NCBI RefSeq assembly: GCF_900095385.1
Contig: NZ_FMID01000009.1
Location: forward strand, 1-41,128
DNA length: 41,128 nucleotides
Direction: 5' to 3'
Origin: Methanoculleus chikugoensis
Lineage (GTDB): Archaea; Halobacteriota; Methanomicrobia; Methanomicrobiales; Methanoculleaceae
This document shows, in pieces, positions 8,504-16,835 of this stretch (positions within the stretch are counted from its first letter, which is position 1; every line of letters begins with the position of its first letter). Under the pieces are notes generated by a model. That model searched no databases and was not told the origin of the DNA. It saw only the letters and a program-made list of their open reading frames with translations. The position numbers and the translations under genes were made by a program.

Positions 8504-8857
8504 ACAGTTGACTTTCAGTTATAATATTGTAAAGCGTTTTTCATAACGATGCTTGGTTAAGGCTGCTCCTCGGGAACCACAGCCCAACTTCGGGCTAATT
8601 GCAGTATCCATAGCCCTATCTGCTCCAAAAGAGACGGTGACTCGGTGCTCACACGGGCAATCCAGAGAGCAATTGAGTACGTCCAGTATATCAGCGCTGG
8701 CCATCCCCATATCCCGCCAAATCTCAATCCCAGCAAAGCGCTCCTAACGATACCAAAGCGCTGATGCTCGGCCAATAGCCTCTTTTAACCCTCCAGTTCA
8801 CGCAAGCAGCGAGCGAGACGGGAAACGCGAACAGATCCACCAGACGACCGATTCCCG
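8504..8857. other. gene-poor interval, possible decayed sequence
   Basis: The first about 40 nt hold the DUF5677 promoter region. The rest has two overlapping short minus-strand frames (8519-8710 and 8557-8775). One encodes a run of hydrophobic and Trp-rich residues, the other begins MGMASADILDVLN. Neither has a clear ribosome-binding site or known relative, and they cannot both be real. The stretch may be remnant DNA from the acquisition that brought DUF5677. Confidence 0.45.
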
Positions 8858-9301
8858 TCATGCCAGGGTGTAACCGGATCGCGCCCTTTTGGCACGCTGG
8901 AAGCGTTCTGCCATCTCGAACCGCTCTGATGCATCAAGGAACGATTCGGCCGCCTTGAGCAGCCGCTCTTCGCTGTCGACATGGAATTGCACCCCCCGTT
9001 TCAGATCCTGGACGGCAGAAACCCATTCTGTTCCGGTTATCTCGCTCCGGTCCAGCTGGTTCAGGCCTATCCCGATTGAGTTGTGCTCGGCGAGAGAGTC
9101 TTCGATGCGTTCATACATTTCGGACCTCATCCGCTCGTATATCGTCACCTCCTCACCGTACATGTGCGAGTACAGCAGTCCTCTGGCAACGCTGTAGGTC
9201 TCGGAGGCTGCGCGATCGTGCACCTCCAGATCGTCCAGCACCTCCAGGATTTGCTCGTGATTCTGCCTGATCATCTCGATAATGTCCCGGTCCACGTACA
9301 C
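8858..9301 (-). CDS. hemerythrin-like (HHE domain) protein
   Basis: A 147-residue four-helix protein with candidate diiron ligands spaced as in HHE domains: H15 (RQNHEQ), H46 and E50 (YSHMYGEE), H73 (AEHNS), H107 and E111 (FHVDSEE). Such proteins bind O2, NO or iron in the cytosol and, in anaerobes, probably help with oxygen or nitrosative stress. The longest frame begins at GTG 9301, but GGGGGA abuts it directly. The GTG at 9295 sits about 6 nt after that site and is the more likely start (145 residues). No paired partner gene is evident. Confidence 0.85.
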   Translation of the reverse strand: MYVDRDIIEMIRQNHEQILEVLDDLEVHDRAASETYSVARGLLYSHMYGEEVTIYERMRSEMYERIEDSLAEHNSIGIGLNQLDRSEITGTEWVSAVQDLKRGVQFHVDSEERLLKAAESFLDASERFEMAERFQRAKRARSGYTLA

Positions 9302-9508
9302 TCCCCCGGCTACCGTCCCTGAGACACCGGTCGGAATCGATAACAGTATCGCCCGAGGAGTTCCTGGCAGGATCTCATGCTGTTAAGACTCCATCGACCT
9401 CACCATCGCCGCCACGGCCACGCCGACCTGCATCTGCCGCCACCCTTCGACGTCACGGCCCGCCGGCTATGCAGACAGTCTATCTATCATTAAGACAGAG
9501 AGAATTCG

Positions 9509-10156
9509 ATGCGTGTCAAATTCTGCGGAACCGCAAGCCTTGCGGATATGCGGTGCGCAGTCGATGCAGGCTGCGACGCCGTGGGGTTCATCATGGGCGT
9601 GACCCACCAGAGCAGCGACTTCGTAACGGCAGCAGAAGCCGCGAAGATGATACGCCGTCTTCCTCCGTTCATCGAACCGGTCGCGGTCACCCACCTGCAG
9701 GAGACGGACAACCTCATCCGGCTGGTGAGAGAGTCGCACTGCACGACGCTGCAGGTTCAGAACGCCGTCGAACCCGCCGAACTGGACGCCGTCCGCGACG
9801 CTCTCCCCTACCTCAAGATCGTGAAAGCCGTTCACGTGACGGACGTATCGGCGATCGAGACGGCAAGACGCTACGAGCCCTACGCCGACGCGCTCCTCCT
9901 CGACACCAGAACCCGGGAGAGACTCGGGGGGACGGGGATCCCTCACGACTGGAATATCAGTGCGAAGATCGTGGCGGACTCTGCAATCCCCGTGATACTC
10001 GCAGGAGGGCTCACGCCGGAGAACGTCCGAGCCGCAATACGGAAAGTTCGCCCGTACGGGGTCGATGTGCATACCGGCGTCAAGAAAGACGGTGTTCGTA
10101 ACCCTGAGAGAACTTTGGCTTTTGCTCGCGAAGCACGGAACGCTCTGGACGGGTAG
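9509..10156 (+). CDS. trpF: phosphoribosylanthranilate isomerase-like protein
   Basis: The 215-residue TIM-barrel protein fits TrpF, which isomerises phosphoribosylanthranilate to CdRP in tryptophan synthesis. Catalytic C6 (VKFCG) and D132 (LLLDT) are present, with GGTG at 140-143, the phosphate-binding AGGLTPEN and GVDV near the C terminus. The usual SSGVE after GVDV is HTGVK here, a variation seen in some archaeal TrpF-like proteins. No other trp gene is nearby, so the gene stands outside a trp operon. The ATG has AGAGAG about 7 nt upstream. A TrpF paralogue with altered substrate cannot be excluded. Confidence 0.85.
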   Translation: MRVKFCGTASLADMRCAVDAGCDAVGFIMGVTHQSSDFVTAAEAAKMIRRLPPFIEPVAVTHLQETDNLIRLVRESHCTTLQVQNAVEPAELDAVRDALPYLKIVKAVHVTDVSAIETARRYEPYADALLLDTRTRERLGGTGIPHDWNISAKIVADSAIPVILAGGLTPENVRAAIRKVRPYGVDVHTGVKKDGVRNPERTLAFAREARNALDG

Positions 10157-10231
10157 GACATCCCGTTCGGCCGTCCTCCTGCACCCGCCGGGAAGGCTTC
10201 GTGCTCTTTCTGCGAGAGGCTATCCGGCCCG

Positions 10232-10238
10232 AAAAAAA
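10232..10238 (-). terminator. T-run terminator of the DUF5320 gene
   Basis: Seven T on the minus strand begin about 13 nt after the stop of the minus-strand gene at 10251, as expected for an archaeal oligo-T terminator. Confidence 0.5.
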
Positions 10239-10250
10239 GTTTTCCTGTCT

Positions 10251-10490
10251 TCACCACCGGCGCCCGCGTCCGCCGCCGAAGCCGCGGCCACGACCGCACC
10301 CGTATGGGATTCCGCCTCGCCCAAGGCCGTAAACCGGCTGCTGCTCAGCCGGGGTCTCCCGGGTGGTCTCGCTCGTCTCTCCGGCAGGGCTGCCCTCTGC
10401 CGGCGGCTGCGGCGGCAGGACACACCGGCCCATGCGCCGCCCGGCCATCGGCCCCATACCCCGGGGCCCGGTACCATCGAATCCTGGCAT
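10251..10490 (-). CDS. DUF5320 family small Gly/Pro/Arg-rich protein
   Basis: A 79-residue protein that starts MPGFDGTGPRGMGPMAGR, the signature of DUF5320 proteins, which are common in methanogens and anaerobic bacteria. These often sit near iron-sulfur or MRP/NifX-like scaffold genes, although none is nearby here. The C terminus is rich in Gly and Arg (YGCGRGRGFGGGRGR). Function unknown. The start is well supported: GAGGTGA is 8 nt upstream (10498-10504) and a consensus TATA box lies at 10534-10542. Confidence 0.85.
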   Translation of the reverse strand: MPGFDGTGPRGMGPMAGRRMGRCVLPPQPPAEGSPAGETSETTRETPAEQQPVYGLGRGGIPYGCGRGRGFGGGRGRRW

Positions 10491-10533
10491 TTTTGTTCAC
10501 CTCAGTTGTAACATATTACTCATATGCGCTAAA

Positions 10534-10542
10534 TAATATAAA
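10534..10542 (-). promoter_or_regulatory. TATA box for the DUF5320 gene
   Basis: On the minus strand this reads TTTATATTA, close to the archaeal consensus. It predicts transcription starting near 10510 and a leader of about 20 nt carrying the Shine-Dalgarno site. Confidence 0.65.
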
Positions 10543-10648
10543 GTTATCCCTCCCGGCAGGGTATGTTCACCCATGAACAGACCGTAAAATCTTCACGCAT
10601 AACCGCCGATATCGCCGCCTGCAAGACCGGCTTCCCCCGGAACACCGC

Positions 10649-13105
10649 ATGCCAAAGTTTACTGTCGATCAGGTTCCACCCCAGATACACAGAACGGCCG
10701 AACGTACCATGCCCTCCCCACCAGTATCCAATGAACTGCTCATCCCACGCGCCACCATTGACGAACTCGAAGACGGCGTGCTCCTGCTCGACGCCGACAG
10801 AAGAGTGGTGCGGGTCAACCGGGTCTTTCAGAGCCTTCTATCGCTGCCGGACGCCAGGAATCTCACCGGGGCGGACGGGATGGCGCTCGTCCGTACCCAT
10901 CTTGCACCGCTCATCGACGACGCGGGAGTGGTTGGGCGGCTGCTCGCGGCACTCCGGGACAGAGAACCGCTCTCCGGGATGGAGTGCCGGATCGCTCCCG
11001 ACCGCTGGATGGCATACTCGGTCCGGGTTCCGGGCGACGGCACGGTACTCCTCCTCGTCAGCGACATCTCCGCGAGGAAGAAGAGCGAACAAAAGCACCG
11101 CCTTCTCGAAGCGGAGCAGAGGCACTACCGGGAACTCTTCGACCTCGCCCCCGACGGCTACTTCGTCTGCGACCCCGCCGGGACGATCCTCGACGTGAAC
11201 CGGGCGGGAGCCCTCCTCCTCGCGAAAGACCGCCGGAACCTGATCGGAACGCCCGGGACAGATTACGTCGCCCCCGAGGACAGGAAGGCCTGCCGTGACC
11301 TCGTCGCGCAGTTCGAGGCCGGGGCCGTGGGTCCCCTGCGCGGGATCGAGGTCACGGTACAGCCGGCGACCGGGGAGCCAATTCCCGTCTCCCTTTCCGC
11401 CACGGGCGTCTACGACGACCGGGGCAGCCTCACGGAGATCCTGTTGCTTGCCCGGGACACCACCCACAGGACGCAGGTGGACGCGGAACGGGAGCGGCTG
11501 CTCGCCGAGAACCAGTCGCTCGCGGCGAACCTTGCAACAGAACGCGACGTCCTCCGGACGATCATGGAGCACACCGACGTCCACCTCGCCTACCTCGATC
11601 CCCATTTCCGGTTCGTTCGCGTGAACACGGCCTACGCAGAAGGTTCGGGATACAAGAAAGAGGAACTCCTCGGCCGCAACCATTTCGACCTCTTCCCGAA
11701 CCCGGAGAACCAGGTGGTCTTTGAGCGGGTGCGCGATACCGGCAAGCCGTTTCGGATATACGCAAAACCGTTCACCTACGAGAATCAGCCGGAACGCGGG
11801 ACGACCAACTGGGACTGGAGCCTCGTGCCGGTGAAGGATGCCCGTGGAGGCGTCCAGGGGCTTGTGCTCTCGCTTGCCGACGTCACGGAACGGATACGGG
11901 CCGGTAACGAGATCCTGATCCGGAACAAACGGCTCGCCGTCCTGAACGCCGTCATCGCAGCCTCGGCATCCGCGTTCACCCTGGACGAACTGCTCGACAG
12001 GGCGCTTGACGCCGTCCTTGACAACCTCGGATTCGATCTCGGGCTGATCTACATGCTGGAGGAGGGGGAGCGGATGCAGGCGACCGTCCGGTGCCACCGG
12101 AAGGTCTCGGAGTTCGCCCTGATGCATAACGGGAGACTCGACCTCCGGCACTGGCCCTACAACCTGGTGTTCGTCGCGGGGCAGCCGTGGTTCGTCGAGG
12201 GAGGGGAAGATGCATCCGGTCGGAATCTGGATATCCTCGCGGACTTCGGCGCCGTTTCCCTGGCCTTCATTCCGCTCGCCGCCGAGTCCTCCATCATCGG
12301 GGCGCTCGTGCTGGGGAGCACCGACACCCGGGCGATCCCAAAGGAGACGCGGCTGATCCTCGAGGCGGTCGGCCGTGAGGTCGGGGGCGGGGTTCTCCGG
12401 GGGATACTCTACTCACGGCTCGAGGAGGCGCACCGGGAGGCGAACCTCTACCTTGACATCCTCACCCACGACATCCGGAACGCCGACAACGTCACGAACA
12501 TCTACGCCGAACTGCTCGATGAAGCACTTTCCGGGAAGGAGCGGGAGTACCTGCTGAAACTCCGGGCCGGTATCCGAAAGAGCATCGAGATCACCGCAAA
12601 CGTCGCCACGATCCGCAAGATCCGCGAGAGCCGGGCGGCGCTCCGCCCGGTCGACCTGGACGGGGTGATCCGCGAGGAGATCGCTCACCATGCAGACGCT
12701 CGCATCACCTATGAGGGGCTGCAGATGATGGTCTTCGCCGACGACCTCCTCTCCGAGGTCTTCACGAACCTCATCGGCAACGCCGAGAAGCACGGCGGGC
12801 CGGGCGTCGAGATAGAGATCGCCGTCGAGGATGCGGAAGAAGGGATGGTTCAGGTCGCCATCGCCGACACCGGCCCGGGAGTTCCTGACGATATGAAAGA
12901 GACAATATTTGCCCGGTTCGAGCAGGGGAAGGGGCAGGGAAACGGCCAGGGTCTCGGGCTCTCGATCTGTCGGATGCTTGCTGCCCGCTACGGCGGGAAG
13001 ATCTGGGTTGATGACCGGGTGCCGGGCCACCCGGAGGCAGGAGCGGCGTTCCGGTTCACCCTCAGGGAGGCTGACGGCGGCGAATCTTCGGCGCCGGATG
13101 CATAA
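10649..13105 (+). CDS. multi-PAS/GAF sensor histidine kinase
   Basis: An 818-residue soluble kinase without transmembrane helices. Order: PAS 1 (about 35-150), PAS 2 (about 155-275, ELFDLAPDGYFVCDPAGTILDVN), PAS 3 (about 300-425, with FRFVRVNTAYAEGSGYKKEELLGRN) and GAF (about 440-595). A dimerisation/phosphoacceptor helix follows with H607 in THDIRN, then an ATPase domain with N box (NLIGNAEKHGG), DTGPGVPDD and GQGLGLSI. It should autophosphorylate in response to an intracellular ligand or redox signal. The HDIRN type of H-box is frequent in methanogen kinases. No response regulator is adjacent, so it is an orphan. ATG 10649 has a poor Shine-Dalgarno site; ATG 10709 is an alternative start before the first PAS domain. 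Confidence 0.9.
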   Translation: MPKFTVDQVPPQIHRTAERTMPSPPVSNELLIPRATIDELEDGVLLLDADRRVVRVNRVFQSLLSLPDARNLTGADGMALVRTHLAPLIDDAGVVGRLLAALRDREPLSGMECRIAPDRWMAYSVRVPGDGTVLLLVSDISARKKSEQKHRLLEAEQRHYRELFDLAPDGYFVCDPAGTILDVNRAGALLLAKDRRNLIGTPGTDYVAPEDRKACRDLVAQFEAGAVGPLRGIEVTVQPATGEPIPVSLSATGVYDDRGSLTEILLLARDTTHRTQVDAERERLLAENQSLAANLATERDVLRTIMEHTDVHLAYLDPHFRFVRVNTAYAEGSGYKKEELLGRNHFDLFPNPENQVVFERVRDTGKPFRIYAKPFTYENQPERGTTNWDWSLVPVKDARGGVQGLVLSLADVTERIRAGNEILIRNKRLAVLNAVIAASASAFTLDELLDRALDAVLDNLGFDLGLIYMLEEGERMQATVRCHRKVSEFALMHNGRLDLRHWPYNLVFVAGQPWFVEGGEDASGRNLDILADFGAVSLAFIPLAAESSIIGALVLGSTDTRAIPKETRLILEAVGREVGGGVLRGILYSRLEEAHREANLYLDILTHDIRNADNVTNIYAELLDEALSGKEREYLLKLRAGIRKSIEITANVATIRKIRESRAALRPVDLDGVIREEIAHHADARITYEGLQMMVFADDLLSEVFTNLIGNAEKHGGPGVEIEIAVEDAEEGMVQVAIADTGPGVPDDMKETIFARFEQGKGQGNGQGLGLSICRMLAARYGGKIWVDDRVPGHPEAGAAFRFTLREADGGESSAPDA

Positions 13106-13130
13106 CGGCCGGGCGCAGGATCCGTCACGG

Positions 13131-13200
13131 TCGTTACGCGAAGTTCGGCAGATGGGTATGGCAACTCCCCTTCGTGGCTTCGTGCTCTTCGCACCCGCGG
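13131..13200. repeat. GCGAAG-type intergenic repeat, copy A
   Basis: Contains a 20-nt block (13136-13155) identical to 24549-24568, then an inverted run of three GAAG units spaced 8-9 nt apart and a GCGGGGCT-containing tail shared with the copy near 31100. It lies between the kinase and ferritin-like stop codons. Confidence 0.7.
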
Positions 13201-13215
13201 GGCTCCGTCCGCTGC

Positions 13216-13222
13216 AAAAAAA
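13216..13222 (-). terminator. T-run terminator of the ferritin-like gene
   Basis: Seven T on the minus strand begin about 6 nt after the stop codon of the minus-strand gene at 13228. Confidence 0.5.
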
Positions 13223-13227
13223 GGTAT

Positions 13228-14472
13228 TCACCGGGCCGGCACCGCTGCCATGCCCTTCTCGACCCGGCGAGCCATCTCCTGCTTGACCTTCCTGATGTTC
13301 TGCATCTGGTCGCGCTCAGCAAGGGTCGGGCCCGCTTTCCCGACGACCTCCTCGCTCGGGACGCCCTTTGCATTCATGACACGCTGGTAGCCGAAACTCG
13401 CCCAGTCGTCCGGGAGGTCGCGCATCCGCACATACTCCATGTTGTTCGGCGCGATATCGAGTTGGGCGTCGATGACGCTGTTGACGTAGTCTTTGTTCTC
13501 CTCGAAGACGACCAGGGGCTCGATGACGTCGGCCTTCACGATATCCTGGATGTCGCGGCCCTCATACTGCTTGATGAGCCGTGCACACTCGTTGAAGTGC
13601 GTGACTTCCATCTTCATGAAGTTCTCCCAGATCCCCTTGATCCTCGGGTCGCTCTCCTGCTCTGCAAAGGAGTAGTAGAGGTACGCCTCGTTGAGTTCTA
13701 TCATCGCCATCTTCTCAAGCATCGTCTCGTTCGGGTCGCCGAGCAGACCATACTGGGTGACGTGCTGCTCCTCGATCTCCGCGATCTCGGCGTACAGTTG
13801 CCGCGCGATCTCGTCGGGATACATGAACCCGTGCGCCCGGTAGTAGAGCATCGTCTGCTGTTCTCCGGCGGTGATCGTGATGTAGTTCATCTTCGTCTTG
13901 ATGTCGGCCGTATCCCTGTCGTAGTGCTTGCGCATCGAGTCATAGGGGTGGCGGTGCTCGATGCTCGTCGGCCGGCCGGGCTTGACCTCGGTCCTGCCCT
14001 GGACGATCGAGTCGGGGTCGCCTCCCTCGATGTAGTCGTAGAGGCAGCTGTAGCGGTAGAGGTGGTCGAAGTCCTCGAGCAGGGCAAAGTCCAGCGTCTG
14101 CTTCACGTAGGGATCCGGCTCGTTCTGCGCCAGGTTCGCGGTGAGGTCGACCGCCACCTGCTCGTAGCCGAGGGTGGTCTCGATGATCGACTGGTCGGCC
14201 GGGTTGAGCCAGTTGACCGTCTCCTGCTGCTGGGAGTCGATCCGCCGCATCAGGGCCATCGACTTCTTCACCCCGGGATCCGGGTGCATTCGCTCGATCG
14301 CGTGCGACATCAGGACGGCGTTGTTCTCGATCCCGTTCATGAGGATGACCCGGGTCCGGGTGTAGGCGTCGACCGCCTTCTTGTCGTACGGGGCCGGGAC
14401 CATATCCTTCCAGTTCATGGGCTGCTCTTCGATAGGCATGCCCTCCATCTCGAATGGTTTGAATTGCGCCAT
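13228..14472 (-). CDS. tandem ferritin-like (rubrerythrin-type) diiron protein
   Basis: A 414-residue, helix-rich soluble protein made of two related ferritin-like halves (about residues 34-150 and 196-305). The second half keeps an apparently complete ligand set: E204, E234/E235 with H237 (EIEEQH), E262, and E289 with H292 (MEVTH). The first half aligns with it (NEPDPYVKQTL against QESDPRIKGIW) but has fewer ligands (E104, EDFDH at 133-137). A role in iron handling or peroxide/oxygen protection is inferred from the fold. The ATG at 14472 has GGAGGA 7 nt upstream; the frame is open to 14847, but the extra sequence is not protein-like. Divergent from hsp20. Confidence 0.78.
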   Translation of the reverse strand: MAQFKPFEMEGMPIEEQPMNWKDMVPAPYDKKAVDAYTRTRVILMNGIENNAVLMSHAIERMHPDPGVKKSMALMRRIDSQQQETVNWLNPADQSIIETTLGYEQVAVDLTANLAQNEPDPYVKQTLDFALLEDFDHLYRYSCLYDYIEGGDPDSIVQGRTEVKPGRPTSIEHRHPYDSMRKHYDRDTADIKTKMNYITITAGEQQTMLYYRAHGFMYPDEIARQLYAEIAEIEEQHVTQYGLLGDPNETMLEKMAMIELNEAYLYYSFAEQESDPRIKGIWENFMKMEVTHFNECARLIKQYEGRDIQDIVKADVIEPLVVFEENKDYVNSVIDAQLDIAPNNMEYVRMRDLPDDWASFGYQRVMNAKGVPSEEVVGKAGPTLAERDQMQNIRKVKQEMARRVEKGMAAVPAR

Positions 14473-14878
14473 CTCGTCTTCCTCCATAACCCCCGCATAT
14501 CCATCGGCACGGGCATCCCCGGCAGTACGGCGGCACGGGCGGTGAACCTTGCAGTCCCCCCGCACCCCGGAAAACCGGGGGTTGCTCCCCATGCCGGTCA
14601 CGCCACAAAAACTTAACGGCCGGCAGACGAATTTGCAAAGAACAACCCTCGAACCCGCATCGAGAGCAGTTCCGATGACACCGGGGGATAATCCGGGCCG
14701 GCACCATTCCGGCCCTCCGGGGGACCGCAACGTATACATCACCGGGGGTGTTGCTGCACGAGAAGGCGACCGGGATGACCAGGGCAACCGGGTACGAAAT
14801 GTTAAGTATGCCGGCTCGAGAGGGGGGCGCGGATGGTGACCGGCCATCCGACAGACCAGACTGCAGGAGGCAAGGATC
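14473..14878. other. divergent promoter region with hairpins
   Basis: A 406-nt non-coding interval between the ferritin-like gene and hsp20. It contains two clean hairpins: CCCCGG-AAAA-CCGGGG (14565-14580) and a perfect 7-bp GGGCCGG stem with a CACCATT loop (14695-14715). An AT-rich element, ATGTTAAGTAT (about 14800), may be the hsp20 TATA box. Open frames across it are artefacts of high GC content. Confidence 0.5.
14695..14715. repeat. perfect 7-bp hairpin in the ferritin/hsp20 interval
   Basis: GGGCCGG (14695-14701), a 7-nt loop and CCGGCCC (14709-14715). It sits well upstream of both divergent genes, so it could be a regulator-binding dyad or an RNA hairpin in a long leader; the sequence alone does not decide. 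Confidence 0.5.
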
Positions 14879-15352
14879 GTGACAGGAAGAGAAGACGACC
14901 CCTCCGGCCCCGGGCGGCGGCAGGAAGGGGATCAGAGAGCGAACAACCGGGAGGGCGGGGAGAGAGGCGGGTTGCCGCCGGTCTCACGCGGCGGCAGCCG
15001 CGACTTCCCCGGCCTCTCTGCAGAATTCCGGGTCGACATTCTCGAACACGGCGACGAGGTGATCGTCGTTGCGGAACTGCCCGGCGCAGAAAAGGACGAG
15101 ATCCGGATCAACCTGCTGAACCCTCAGATTCTGCGAATAACAGCGAGGCGCGCCGGAACGGTCGAGGAGGAGCCGGGGAAGTACTACGTCCACGAACGCG
15201 GAGACGGCACCCTGAGCCGGATGATACGCCTGCCCGCGAGTGTGGTAGAAGAAGGCGCCGGGACCGGGTTCAAGAACGGCGTCCTCGAAATCCGCCTGAA
15301 GAAGATGAGGAGACTGTCCGGACCCGGCGGCAAGAAGATCCCCATCGGGTGA
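14879..15352 (+). CDS. Hsp20/alpha-crystallin small heat-shock protein
   Basis: A 157-residue ATP-independent holdase. The first about 45 residues are Gly/Arg-rich and disordered. The alpha-crystallin domain follows (FRVDILEHGDEVIVVAELPG, then DEIRINLL) and ends with the conserved FKNGVLEIRLKK. The C-terminal KKIPIG holds the I-P-I oligomerisation motif. The GTG start has CAGGAGG (14864-14870) 8 nt upstream. The family normally protects unfolding proteins in the cytosol under heat or oxidative stress; divergent placement next to a ferritin-like gene suggests, but does not prove, a shared stress response. Confidence 0.92.
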   Translation: MTGREDDPSGPGRRQEGDQRANNREGGERGGLPPVSRGGSRDFPGLSAEFRVDILEHGDEVIVVAELPGAEKDEIRINLLNPQILRITARRAGTVEEEPGKYYVHERGDGTLSRMIRLPASVVEEGAGTGFKNGVLEIRLKKMRRLSGPGGKKIPIG

Positions 15353-15404
15353 CGGCGCCGACGCGGGGCAGGTGCACCGCCGGAGTGTAGCGGGCGGGCA
15401 CGCA

Positions 15405-16733
15405 TCAGTGCCGGGCCGCGCACCCGGCCATCCGGGTCGTCACCACCTGCGGGTGATAGCAGATGACGCTGTCCCGGGCGGTGATCCTGCCGTTGACCAC
15501 CTGGTCGATGGCAGTGAGGTGATCCTGCACGCCCCGGGTGAGAAGGTAGTACTCCCGCACGAACTCCCTCCCTCGTGCGCCCATCTCGTGGGCCAGCTCC
15601 GGGTTCCTGAGGAGATGGAGGATCCGATCGGCGGTCTCCCGGATCGTCGAGACCAGGTAGCCGTTCCAGCCGTCGCGGATCTGGAGCGGTATGCCGCCGA
15701 CGCTCCCGGCGATGACCGGTTTCTCCTTCCAGAGCCCTTCGGTCACCGTCAGTCCGAACCCCTCTTTGATGGACTTCTGGACGATCATGTCAGACGCCCG
15801 CTGGATCGCGTTGATCTCGCGGTGACTGTCCGGCGGGAGGTCGAGGATATGGATATCGGGATCGTCCTCGGCCGTCTCACGGACCTCGCGCAGGACGATG
15901 AAACATTCCGGGTCGTCGCACGCCCGCCCGCCGACGAGAACGAGCTGGCAGGGTATCTTCCGGCGAACCATCTTGAACGCCTGGATGACCCCGACCGGGT
16001 CTTTGAAGGTGTCGTACCGGGAGACCTGGGTGACGATCGGCTTCTCCGGGTCGATGCCGTACTTTGCGAGAGTAGCATCGATCTCGGATACGGGGAGATC
16101 GCGGTTCTTCTCGGACAATGGGTCGATGAACGGCGGGATGATGAAACTCGGCACGTTCCAGAGAGGAAGATACTGGAAACTGGAGAATATGCCGGCATGG
16201 TACTTCTCGACCAGCCTTCGCAGGATGCTCCCCATGCTCCCGACGGTTGCTGTGGGTATCGTCTCCAGCTGGACGTGGCACCGCCAGAGCAGCCTTTTTC
16301 GTTCGAGTTCCCGGTTCGTCAGGAACTCGACGAGGCCGAGCGGCTGAGGATCGTGGATGGTCACGACGTCGGAATCGTCCTCGATCAACCCTTCGTTCTG
16401 CCGCTGTGCCTCCCAGTAGGTCTCGATCATCTCCGGTGAGAACCCGCCTCCCCGACCCTGAAGGAAGTTGTGGAGCGTCTTTGTCACGTCGAAGAACGCC
16501 GGTTCGGCCTCCATGACGCTCCAGGTTGTATCGAGGCCGAGCGCGTTGAGAAACGGAACGTACGAGATCAGGATCTCCGAGACGCCGCCACCGTAGCGGG
16601 TCGAGTTGATCTCCTGGACCCTGACGCCGGAGAGGCGCCCGGCAAGTTCCTCGATCGCCGAAAACTGCTTTGTACCCGCGATCCGCTGATATTCCCTGAG
16701 AGAGGGATACCCGGGGAGATCCGTAACAATCAT
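15405..16733 (-). CDS. treT: trehalose glycosyltransferring synthase (TreT), GT4
   Basis: Joins a nucleotide-glucose and glucose to form trehalose, reversibly, in the cytosol. The 442-residue GT-B protein follows archaeal TreT closely: NSTRYGGGVSE (43-53), IHDPQP (126-131), WRCH (150-153), PPFIDPLSEKN (200-210), VTQVSRYD (234-241), and the nucleotide-sugar site EGFGLTVTE (324-332). No OtsA/OtsB or maltose transporter gene is adjacent, so here it more likely makes a compatible solute than degrades imported trehalose. ATG 16733 is chosen; a TTG at 16754 would add seven residues. A TATA-like stretch (about 16768-16776) upstream and the lack of a Shine-Dalgarno site are consistent with a short leader. 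Confidence 0.92.
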   Translation of the reverse strand: MIVTDLPGYPSLREYQRIAGTKQFSAIEELAGRLSGVRVQEINSTRYGGGVSEILISYVPFLNALGLDTTWSVMEAEPAFFDVTKTLHNFLQGRGGGFSPEMIETYWEAQRQNEGLIEDDSDVVTIHDPQPLGLVEFLTNRELERKRLLWRCHVQLETIPTATVGSMGSILRRLVEKYHAGIFSSFQYLPLWNVPSFIIPPFIDPLSEKNRDLPVSEIDATLAKYGIDPEKPIVTQVSRYDTFKDPVGVIQAFKMVRRKIPCQLVLVGGRACDDPECFIVLREVRETAEDDPDIHILDLPPDSHREINAIQRASDMIVQKSIKEGFGLTVTEGLWKEKPVIAGSVGGIPLQIRDGWNGYLVSTIRETADRILHLLRNPELAHEMGARGREFVREYYLLTRGVQDHLTAIDQVVNGRITARDSVICYHPQVVTTRMAGCAARH

Positions 16734-16835
16734 ATGAGGAACACTACCCGGCAATACGCACTCAACCGATAAAATGCCTTTCGGTGGGAGACGGGCGAAC
16801 CCGGAGGATGTCGCGGGGATGCGTGCTAAACGGGG

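Noticed and set aside
8557-8775. 72-codon Trp-rich hydrophobic minus-strand protein
   Set aside because: No start context, overlaps another equally open frame and resembles no known family.
7083-8857. Integrated element with attachment sites at tRNA-Phe
   Set aside because: No repeat of the tRNA 3' end was found downstream and there is no integrase gene; only compositional evidence of transfer remains.
9410-9475. Possible protein C-terminal fragment on the minus strand (GWRQMQVGVAVAAMVRSMES)
   Set aside because: Reads protein-like for only about 27 residues between two stops; too short to call a pseudogene.
10838-12151. 437-codon minus-strand frame opposite the multi-PAS kinase
   Set aside because: GC-rich antisense shadow with no recognisable motif; the plus-strand kinase is clearly coding.
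13174-14616. 480-codon plus-strand frame opposite the ferritin-like gene
   Set aside because: Composition of an antisense shadow; it also runs through the repeat and terminator at its 5' end.
14473-14847. N-terminal extension of the ferritin-like frame to 14847
   Set aside because: The added sequence is Arg/Pro-rich, crosses two hairpins, and the ATG at 14472 has a strong Shine-Dalgarno site.
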